From: Bacillota bacterium
GTDB lineage: Bacteria; Bacillota; Sulfobacillia; Sulfobacillales; Sulfobacillaceae
Direction of reading: 5' to 3'
Assembly: GCA_021797515.1 (NCBI GenBank)
Contig: JAJZZP010000084.1
Coordinates: forward strand, 1 to 58,835
Length of the DNA: 58,835 nucleotides
Both the position numbers and the translations under genes were made by a program. Numbering within the stretch: the first letter of the stretch is position 1; each line of letters begins with the position of its first letter. Below the pieces are notes generated by a model, which did not search any database, was not told the DNA's origin, and worked only from the letters and a program-made list of their open reading frames with translations. Shown here piece after piece: positions 52,813 through 58,835 of this stretch.

Positions 52813-53688
52813 ATGAAACACCGAGTGGTGGTCGCGGGCGGAGACGCCCGCGATGCCTGGCTATGTCGCTTTTTAGCAGGTCAAGAATTTCACGTAGAGT
52901 GTTGGGGAATGACCATCGCTGAAATCGAACCGTTTAAACCGCAGCGTCAGGGCCCAGACATCCTTATTGGGCCAATGACCGGTATTGGGCCTCGTGGCTC
53001 TATGGAAACCATAGAAGGTTCGCAATCAATCACCCCCCAATTACTGGCTAAAATGCCAGAAGGAGGTATTGTGGCAGCGGGTCTGGTAGCTGCCGATGTT
53101 CGTACCTGGGCCCAAGAGTTGGGGCTGATGACGGTTGAATATCGAAAGCAGCCGATATTTATGTGGCTCAATGCGGTTCCGACTGCCGAAGGTGCCCTCA
53201 AAGCAGCGCTGGGCCGTTCTGGCTTTACCGTATATCATCGTTCTTTTGCCATCCTGGGATTTGGCCGGGTGGGTTCAGTATTGGCCCTGCGGTTGCAAAG
53301 TTATGGAGCAAGTCCGGAAATATTCGAGCGGTCCGAAGAGCGGAGGGCCATGGCGTCGGCATATGGGTTTCGTGTCCATGCTTTGGATCCTCAGTGGTGC
53401 CCACCGGTAGACGGTATCTTTAATACCATTCCCCATCCGGTATTGACTCCAGAGTGGTTTGATTTGACGGATCCCGCGTGGATTGTCGATTTGGCGTCTA
53501 AGCCCGGAGGCCTTAGTTTTCATCTGTATGATAAGCCGGAGTACAGTGCTCGTTACGAGTCGATTTTGGGTATTCCCGGGCAAGTGGCACCCCGTCGAGC
53601 AGCGGAAATCATTTGGGAGACGCTTAGCGTTGCAATATCCGACTGTGAATTTAATCCTGTCGTTAAGGCGCAAGAAAGGAGAACGTGA
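52813..53688 (+). CDS. dpaA: Dipicolinate synthase subunit A
   Basis: Spore-specific synthase (SpoVFA) that, with DpaB, converts dihydrodipicolinate to dipicolinic acid for the spore core. The 291-aa protein has an N-terminal domain (VVVAGGDARDAWL, GPMTGIGP), the Rossmann motif ILGFGRVGS, and the DLASKPGGLSF segment near the end. GGGGAGG lies nine bases before ATG 52813; the longer frame from 52762 lacks a site. The presence of dpaA/dpaB argues that the organism forms endospores. Confidence 0.93.
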   Translation: MKHRVVVAGGDARDAWLCRFLAGQEFHVECWGMTIAEIEPFKPQRQGPDILIGPMTGIGPRGSMETIEGSQSITPQLLAKMPEGGIVAAGLVAADVRTWAQELGLMTVEYRKQPIFMWLNAVPTAEGALKAALGRSGFTVYHRSFAILGFGRVGSVLALRLQSYGASPEIFERSEERRAMASAYGFRVHALDPQWCPPVDGIFNTIPHPVLTPEWFDLTDPAWIVDLASKPGGLSFHLYDKPEYSARYESILGIPGQVAPRRAAEIIWETLSVAISDCEFNPVVKAQERRT

Positions 53689-53694
53689 GCGATC

Positions 53695-54294
53695 GTGAGT
53701 GGCAAACCGTTATCTGGAGTAAGAATTGGAATGGGAATGGCTGCATCCCATTGCAATTTGCATCGTGCCGTCGCTACAATAAAGCAATTGGTGGAGGCTG
53801 GCGCTATCGTCACCCCGATTGTGTCCCCCAGCATTCTTCACGTGACGACTCGCTTCGGCACGCCGGATTACTGGAGAGAACACATTCAAGAGTCCACGCC
53901 CGAAGAAATATTGACGTCGATTCCTGAGGTGGAGCCGAGTGGACCCAAGCACTGGTTTGATGTGGTCGCAGTGGTGCCTTGTACCGGCAACACCCTGGCG
54001 AAGTTGGCCAATGCAATGAATGATTCCCCGGTGACCATGGTAGTAAAAGCGCAATTACGAAATGGCGGCCCGGTGGTATTGGGCGTTACCTCCAATGATT
54101 TGTTAGGGATGAACGCGGCCAATTTAGGCCGGTTGTTAGCGGCACGCAATATTTATTTTATTCCGTTTGGCCAGGACGATCCAGAAAACAAGCCTCGGTC
54201 ATTGGATGCACATTTGGAACTAATTGTACCAACCATTGAACAAGCACTGCGCACTGAACAAATTCAACCCCTGCTGCGAAGCTGGCGGGAGTGA
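53695..54294 (+). CDS. dpaB: Dipicolinate synthase subunit B (flavoprotein)
   Basis: A 199-aa flavoprotein-fold subunit (SpoVFB). It has the typical GVRIGMGMAASHCNLHRAV start, the IVSPSI segment, VVVPCTGNTLAKLAN-like AVVPCTGNTLAKLANAMND, and the LLGMNAANLGRLL and YFIPFGQDDPENKP blocks. GTG 53695 starts six bases after the dpaA stop, so the pair is co-expressed and probably sigma-K/mother-cell controlled, although I see no such promoter in front. Confidence 0.95.
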   Translation: MSGKPLSGVRIGMGMAASHCNLHRAVATIKQLVEAGAIVTPIVSPSILHVTTRFGTPDYWREHIQESTPEEILTSIPEVEPSGPKHWFDVVAVVPCTGNTLAKLANAMNDSPVTMVVKAQLRNGGPVVLGVTSNDLLGMNAANLGRLLAARNIYFIPFGQDDPENKPRSLDAHLELIVPTIEQALRTEQIQPLLRSWRE

Positions 54295-54320
54295 TGAACG
54301 TTTTTAAGGAGTGAATACAG

Positions 54321-55319
54321 GTGAGGGAAATACGGGTTGCCATATTAGGAGCTACAGGATTGGTAGGCCAGAAAATACTTGAAGTATTGCAAGATCGGAA
54401 TACGCCAATAGCTGAGATTGTGCCTTTGGCGACTGAAGGTCAGGGGCGGAGCATCAGGTTTCGCGATCAATCGATATCCGTGGAATCGGTGGAGGACATG
54501 AATTGGAACCGGGTGGATGTGGCATTTTTCGCCGCGTCAACCGAGGCTAGCGCCCGGTACGCGCCGCGTGCAATTGCCGATGGGGTGACCGTAGTTGACA
54601 AGTCCAGCCATTTTCGCATGAATCCGGAGGTACCCCTGGTGGTACCTGAGGTCAATGCGGATGCCGTTGGCGACAGCAAACTTATTGCTAGTCCCAATTG
54701 TTCCACCATTCAAATGGTGGTGGCGCTTAATCCGATACGGATTCATTATGGATTGAAACGCGTGCTGGTTTCCACCTACCAAGCGGTGTCGGGTACCGGT
54801 CGTGAAGCGATGACCACCTTGCGTCAGGAAAGTATGGCTATGCTCGAAGAGCGGCCCGTCACTCCCTCAACCTATCCGCAACCCATAGGCTTTAATGTGC
54901 TGGCGTATTGCGACAAGTTTGGTGACTTGGATTTTACCGGAGAGGAATGGAAATTAACGCGGGAAACCCGGAAAATTTTTTCTCAAGCGATTGCAGTATC
55001 TGCCACCGCGGTGCGAGTGCCGGTCTACGTGGCACACGCTGAGTCTGTTTACGTTGAAACTGAAAAACCCTTTACCATTCCGGAAATCCGCGAACTTTTG
55101 CGACGCTCCCCGTCAGTCAAAGTGGTGGATATTCCGGGAGAGGGCGTGGTACCTACTCCGTTGCAGGCCCAAAATCAGGATTTGGTGTTAGTGGGGCGGA
55201 TTCGTCAGGATCCGTTTGAGCCTCTTGGATTGCATTTGTTCGTGGTGGCCGACAACCTTCGCAAGGGAGCCGCGACCAATGCGGTCCAAATCATTGAATC
55301 CTTAAGTGATCGGTTTTAA
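54321..55319 (+). CDS. asd: Aspartate-semialdehyde dehydrogenase
   Basis: Makes aspartate semialdehyde for lysine, DAP, dipicolinate and threonine. The 332-aa protein has the NADP motif GATGLVGQ, the catalytic Cys in SPNCSTIQ, YQAVSGTGREA, and the substrate region RVPVYVAHAESVYVE. GTG 54321 follows AAGGAG by about nine bases. The dpaAB-asd-dapG order is that of Bacillus. Confidence 0.96.
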   Translation: MREIRVAILGATGLVGQKILEVLQDRNTPIAEIVPLATEGQGRSIRFRDQSISVESVEDMNWNRVDVAFFAASTEASARYAPRAIADGVTVVDKSSHFRMNPEVPLVVPEVNADAVGDSKLIASPNCSTIQMVVALNPIRIHYGLKRVLVSTYQAVSGTGREAMTTLRQESMAMLEERPVTPSTYPQPIGFNVLAYCDKFGDLDFTGEEWKLTRETRKIFSQAIAVSATAVRVPVYVAHAESVYVETEKPFTIPEIRELLRRSPSVKVVDIPGEGVVPTPLQAQNQDLVLVGRIRQDPFEPLGLHLFVVADNLRKGAATNAVQIIESLSDRF

Positions 55320-55333
55320 CAGGGAGGCTAGGC

Positions 55334-56566
55334 ATGCGGGTTTCAGTTCAGAAATTCGGCGGCACGTCAGTCCGGGACTCACAGTCTCGAGAACGGGTAG
55401 CCAATTGGGTTTTTAAGGCTTCTCACGAAGGCCGGCATCCCGTCGTTGTGGTCTCAGCCATGGGACGCAATGGCGATCCGTACGCGACTGACAGTTTGTT
55501 AGGATTACTGGCAAATTTCCCCCAAACATCAGCGGTGGAACAGGATTTACTGATGATGTGCGGCGAGGTTATCAGTGCCGTCGTCATGGCCGGGCACCTA
55601 CGCACTCGCGGGCTTCGCCCTCGGGTGTTTTTGGGGGGCGATGCCGGTATTATCACGGACGAAACCTTTGGTGACGCCCAAATTGTGGAAGTGGATCCAG
55701 CACCGCTGAAAGCGGCGTTGGAAGAAGACTATGTTCCGGTCGTTGCCGGGTTTCAAGGAAAGACACGAGGTGGCGTGATTACCACGTTAGGCCGGGGTGG
55801 TAGTGACACTACGGCGGTTGCGGTTGGAGCAGCGCTGAGCGCCGAGGTGGTAGAGATTTTTACCGATGTCGACGGCATTAAAACTGCGGATCCGCGAATT
55901 GTTCCGGAAGCGCGCACCATTAGCCGAATCAACTATGACGAGGTGTTTCAATTGGCAAATTTAGGAGCTCGGGTGGTCCATCCTCGTGCGGTAGAAATTG
56001 CCCGCCAATTCGGGGTGCCTTTGAGAGTGCGATCCACCTTCACCGACCAGCCGGGCACTTTGGTGTTGGGTGGACGCCGCACGATGGATCCTTGGGCTCA
56101 TCGGGATCCAGATCATGCGGTCACTGGAATCACCCAACTGGAAGATTTAGTTCAGTTCGTAGTGCGGCAGGATTCAAAAAACCCGAGTGAAGAATGGGCA
56201 TATCACCTTTTTGCCGCTTTAGGCGATAACGGCGTTTCCGTTGATTTAATCAACATGTTCCCGGACACGGTGTTCTTTTGTGTGTCCACAGCGACAGCTG
56301 GAGCTACCGTCAAAACTTTGCAAGAGTTGGCGCTGGATTTTGACACATTTCGGGACCGGGCTAAGGTGTCTATTGTGGGTTCTGCCATTCAGGGGCTGCC
56401 TGGGGTAGTAGGCCGGGTAATGGCAGCGCTCAGTCAACACCACATTACCGTGTTGCAATCCGCCGACTCCCACTCGACGATTACCTTATTGTTGTATCGG
56501 AACCAGATGGAACAAGCTGTAGCCGCGTTGCACTACCAATTTGGTCTTGGCGAAGAAGAAGTGTGA
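55334..56566 (+). CDS. dapG: Aspartate kinase (DapG-type)
   Basis: First step of the aspartate family pathway. The 410-aa protein starts [11 protein letters not shown], has [40 protein letters not shown], and [21 protein letters not shown]-terminal ACT domains (from about residue 265, [13 protein letters not shown]) suggest feedback by lysine or DAP. AGGGAGG precedes ATG 55334. In Bacillus dapA follows; here it does not, and the next gene is rnjB after a 225-nt leader. Confidence 0.95.
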   Translation: MRVSVQKFGGTSVRDSQSRERVANWVFKASHEGRHPVVVVSAMGRNGDPYATDSLLGLLANFPQTSAVEQDLLMMCGEVISAVVMAGHLRTRGLRPRVFLGGDAGIITDETFGDAQIVEVDPAPLKAALEEDYVPVVAGFQGKTRGGVITTLGRGGSDTTAVAVGAALSAEVVEIFTDVDGIKTADPRIVPEARTISRINYDEVFQLANLGARVVHPRAVEIARQFGVPLRVRSTFTDQPGTLVLGGRRTMDPWAHRDPDHAVTGITQLEDLVQFVVRQDSKNPSEEWAYHLFAALGDNGVSVDLINMFPDTVFFCVSTATAGATVKTLQELALDFDTFRDRAKVSIVGSAIQGLPGVVGRVMAALSQHHITVLQSADSHSTITLLLYRNQMEQAVAALHYQFGLGEEEV

Positions 56567-56607
56567 CCCTGTGGATTTGTGCACTTAGCCGCACTCAGCA
56601 TAAACAA

Positions 56608-56637
56608 TTGCATCCTTCAAGGATGGAAGGGTATAAT
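56608..56637 (+). promoter_or_regulatory. Promoter of the rnjB leader
   Basis: TTGCAT (56608-56613), 18 nt, then a perfect TATAAT (56632-56637). Transcription should start near 56644, about 150 nt before the rnjB start. Confidence 0.72.
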
Positions 56638-56643
56638 ACTACC

Positions 56644-56791
56644 GACGACTTTTGCTCGGCGGTAAGGATAGGGCGAAGGACTCAGCAGGCACGCGGACGG
56701 AGCTGAGTATCGTAGCCTAATGGTGTGTTTGCCCCTGGCATAAGTCCCTAGTCTGTTGACTAGGGGCCTTTTGGTTTGTGTTTGTCTAGAA
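56644..56791 (+). ncRNA. Structured leader or small RNA upstream of rnjB
   Basis: About 150 nt of transcribed, non-coding sequence. A stem ACTCAGC (56680-56686) pairs with GCTGAGT (56702-56708) around a 15-nt loop, and a terminator-like hairpin closes the leader at 56746-56765. An inverted repeat TACCGaCGA/TCGgCGGTA (56640-56664) straddles the start point, so only part of it can be in the RNA. I do not recognise a known riboswitch class or T-box. It may be an attenuated leader controlling RNase J or an independent small RNA. Confidence 0.5.
56746..56765 (+). terminator. Terminator-like hairpin in the rnjB leader
   Basis: A perfect 8-bp stem, CCCTAGTC with GACTAGGG and a TGTT loop, followed by GCCTTTTGGTTTG. 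It ends 27-40 nt before rnjB, so read-through is needed for rnjB expression from this promoter. Confidence 0.65.
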
Positions 56792-58477
56792 ATGGAGGTG
56801 GGGACACTGGCACGCCCAGGACCTGGAAAATTACAATTTATCCCCTTAGGGGGGCTTGGCGAGATTGGCAAAAATATCGCGGCATTGGTGTATGGTAACG
56901 ATATTATTTTAATTGATTGCGGCTTGGCGTTTCCGGAACCGGATATGCCGGGAATCGACTTGGTATTGCCGGACGTTACCTATCTGTTGGAAAACAAGGA
57001 CCGGATCCGTGGCATATTTTTAACTCACGGCCATGAGGATCACATCGGCGGGCTGCCTTACTTTTTAAAACAAATCAATGTTCCGGTGTACGGACTGCGC
57101 TTGACCCTGGGGATTGTCGATTTGAAATTGCAAGAACATCAGGTGGTCCTGCATCCCAAGTCGCGCCCGGTGGAACCGGGCGAGGTGATTCGGGCAGGAA
57201 ATTTTTCAGTCGAGTTCTATCGGGTCAATCATTCGATTCCGGATGCTTGCGGACTAATTATTCGGAATCCCGTGGGTACGGTGGTGCACACGGGGGACTT
57301 CAAATTCGATCATACTCCGGTTGATGGCCGCGTAGCGGACTTTCACAAACTAGCGCAAATTGGCCAAGAAGGCGTGCTATTGCTGCTGGCTGACAGCACC
57401 AATGCAGAGCGACCCGGCTATACACCGTCGGAAAAGACCGTCGGAAAATCACTGGATGACATCATTAGCAACGCCAAGGGACGGGTATTTGTGGCGTCGT
57501 TTGCATCTCAGGTTCACCGAGTACGCCAAGTGGTGGAATCTGCAGTGCGTAATGGACGCCACGTGGCGGTGGTGGGCCGCAGTATGGAAAACGTAGTCCA
57601 TAAGGCGATTGAAATGGGGTATTTGGACTTTCCTCCCGGAACCTGGATGGACTTGGACGCGGTGTTGAAAGAACCCGCAGAAAAAATTCTCATATTGACC
57701 ACGGGCTCTCAAGGAGAACCGATGTCGGCTTTGACCCGGATGTCTACTTCGGATCATAAAAAGGTCGAGATATTGCCCGGTGATACCGTGATTATTTCGG
57801 CTACTCCAATTCCCGGAAATGAGAAATTTGTGGCGCGAACGGTGGACAATTTGTACCGCCGCGGTGCCCATGTCTTTTATGGGTCCACGGTAGGAATTCA
57901 CGTCTCAGGCCATGCCTGCCAAGAAGAGTTGAAGTTGATGCTCAACTTAGTGCGACCCAAATTTTTTGTACCGGTCCATGGCGAATATCGCCATTTAGTG
58001 CATCATGCACAACTGGCCCGCGACGTGGGGATAACCCCCAGCCACATTCTTATCGGGGATAACGGGAATGTTTTCGAGTTTACCAAGGACACCGGGAACA
58101 TTGTGGGTCAAGTGCCGTCGGGCAAGGTACTAGTGGACGGTGTTGGGGTCGGCGATGTCGGCAATATTGTATTGCGCGATCGCAAACAACTTTCCAATGA
58201 CGGGATCTTAATTGTCGTATTAGGGATGGACTCCCAGTCTGGTTTAATGGTGTCGGGGCCGGATATCGTGTCTCGCGGATTTGTTTATGTCCGTGAATCC
58301 GAAGCACTGCTTGATGAGGCGCGCCAACGGGTCAAACACGCGCTAAACAATATTGAAGGGCAGGGGCTGAGTGAATGGTCTGCGATCAAGTCCTCGGTGC
58401 GTGATACCTTAGGTCGATTTCTCTGGGAAAAGACCAAACGGCGCCCCATGATTTTGCCTATTATTATGGAAGTTTAA
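56792..58477 (+). CDS. rnjB: Ribonuclease J
   Basis: Metallo-beta-lactamase/beta-CASP ribonuclease with 5'-3' exo- and endonuclease activity, about 555-561 aa. Seen are LGGLGEIGKN, the metal motif THGHEDHIGG (HxHxDH), VVHTGDFKFD, LLADSTNAERPG, the beta-CASP blocks and PVHGEYRHL, HILIGDNGN. ATG 56792 is annotated but has no ribosome site in front. The strong GGAGGTGGGG (56793-56802) lies downstream of it and would serve a CTG at 56807. In Bacillus this gene also follows the asd-dapG block. Confidence 0.93.
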   Translation: MEVGTLARPGPGKLQFIPLGGLGEIGKNIAALVYGNDIILIDCGLAFPEPDMPGIDLVLPDVTYLLENKDRIRGIFLTHGHEDHIGGLPYFLKQINVPVYGLRLTLGIVDLKLQEHQVVLHPKSRPVEPGEVIRAGNFSVEFYRVNHSIPDACGLIIRNPVGTVVHTGDFKFDHTPVDGRVADFHKLAQIGQEGVLLLLADSTNAERPGYTPSEKTVGKSLDDIISNAKGRVFVASFASQVHRVRQVVESAVRNGRHVAVVGRSMENVVHKAIEMGYLDFPPGTWMDLDAVLKEPAEKILILTTGSQGEPMSALTRMSTSDHKKVEILPGDTVIISATPIPGNEKFVARTVDNLYRRGAHVFYGSTVGIHVSGHACQEELKLMLNLVRPKFFVPVHGEYRHLVHHAQLARDVGITPSHILIGDNGNVFEFTKDTGNIVGQVPSGKVLVDGVGVGDVGNIVLRDRKQLSNDGILIVVLGMDSQSGLMVSGPDIVSRGFVYVRESEALLDEARQRVKHALNNIEGQGLSEWSAIKSSVRDTLGRFLWEKTKRRPMILPIIMEV

Positions 58478-58689
58478 GTGGTGCGGGCAATGGTCTGCGG
58501 CCTGACGGTAATGAAGACGGTGGTGGTAGGGCTTAACAGGAGCGCTTTGACCTCAACCCGGTAAAGTGCTCCGTCAAGGGCCACAATTCGGTTATTCAAC
58601 ATGTTGTAGACCAACATGACTCGAATCTGTCTCAAAGGGGCTCCCAGCAAAGTTTCAGTGTAGGGTTCTAACGCTGCATCCAAGGCCAC
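58474..58689 (-). CDS. Short convergent gene of unknown function
   Basis: A minus-strand frame of 71 codons from GTG 58689, overlapping the rnjB end by 4 nt. The text (GAPLRQIRVMLVYNMLNNRIVALD, TTTVFITVRPQTI) has beta-rich protein texture, and the frame stays open about 23 codons further upstream (FSGEFFGTEVATL). No ribosome site is seen. I do not recognise a family. Existence is uncertain. Confidence 0.4.
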   Translation of the reverse strand: MALDAALEPYTETLLGAPLRQIRVMLVYNMLNNRIVALDGALYRVEVKALLLSPTTTVFITVRPQTIARTT

Positions 58690-58723
58690 TTTAGAGAGGT
58701 TCGGAGGAAGTGTTGCGACTTCT

Positions 58724-58792
58724 GTTCCGAAAAATTCCCCCGAGAAAGCGGGGCATGGCCGATCTCACTCAGGCCCGGGCCTGATCGGCGGT
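58724..58792. repeat. Hairpins near the right edge
   Basis: CCCCGAGAAAGCGGGG folds as a 5-bp stem. Just after it, GCCGAT and ATCGGC flank the perfect palindrome CAGGCCCGGGCCTG, with a 6-nt bulge. Role unknown; they lie upstream of the minus-strand frame. Confidence 0.35.
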
Positions 58793-58835
58793 TCCGGGGC
58801 CGTAAATCCGCTCAGGATGCGGGTTTCAGAGTCAC

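Noticed and set aside
54158..54343. Minus-strand frame across the dpaB-asd junction
   Set aside because: Shadow of two well-supported genes.
56640..56664. First hairpin of an rnjB riboswitch (TACCG...CGGTA)
   Set aside because: Its left arm begins at or before the predicted transcription start, so it cannot be complete in the RNA. It was kept only as an inverted repeat.
1..58835. CRISPR arrays, tRNA or rRNA genes
   Set aside because: No regularly spaced direct repeats, tRNA T-arm/acceptor pattern or rRNA-like stretch was found on either strand by reading.

Overview
The window reads as chromosome of a spore-forming Gram-positive (Firmicutes-type) bacterium. The supports are a PolC-type replicative polymerase, dipicolinate synthase (dpaA/dpaB), RNase J, and the housekeeping gene order rpsB-tsf-pyrH-frr-uppS-cdsA-dxr-rseP-ispG-proS-polC-nusA-ylxR-ylxQ-infB-rbfA-truB-ribF-rpsO-pnp. 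Product style (archaeal-type ProS, short EF-Ts, SipW-like export) is compatible with a Sulfobacillus-like lineage, but that genus guess is recall, not proof.

Region 1 (1-27153) is a dense plus-strand core: translation factors, isoprenoid and phospholipid synthesis (uppS, cdsA, dxr, ispG), site-2 protease, proline tRNA ligase, PolC, the nusA-infB block, pseudouridine synthase, riboflavin kinase, S15, PNPase and endonuclease IV. Many genes overlap by 4-32 nt. Two conserved members of this neighbourhood are missing from their usual places: rimP before nusA and dapA before rnjB. The ylxQ frame stays open 662 nt into infB.

Region 2 (27382-33968) is accessory. Six minus-strand genes encode a VKOR-type membrane oxidase, a membrane-anchored thioredoxin-fold protein, an EAL-TM-GGDEF protein, a SipW-like signal peptidase fused to a DUF5305-like region, and two small exported proteins that share a motif just after their hydrophobic leader. 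A LuxR-type regulator is divergent. I read this as a candidate self-contained system for exporting a surface or matrix fibre. The larger exported protein has two cysteines that the oxidase/thioredoxin pair could join.

Region 3 (34846-43197) is a carbohydrate regulon. It holds a LacI-type regulator, a debranching-type glycosidase, an ABC sugar importer without its ATPase, and a GH15 glucoamylase-like enzyme. Near-identical palindromic operators lie before the regulator and the first glycosidase, and a shorter variant lies before the GH15 gene.

Region 4 (43980-49000) is mostly decayed DNA. It contains an eroded minus-strand gene, IS607-type transposase and TnpB remnants, an IS3-like OrfA fragment, and one intact orphan gene (46058-46660). 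A second TnpB remnant lies at 34214-34460.

Region 5 (49006-58477) returns to the core order known from Bacillus downstream of pnp: M16 protease, YmxH-type PRC barrel, dpaA, dpaB, asd, dapG, rnjB. In Bacillus these follow pnp-ylxY directly, so the segment from about 27.1 to 49.0 kb, apart from the ylxY-like gene at 43251, interrupts an otherwise conserved neighbourhood.
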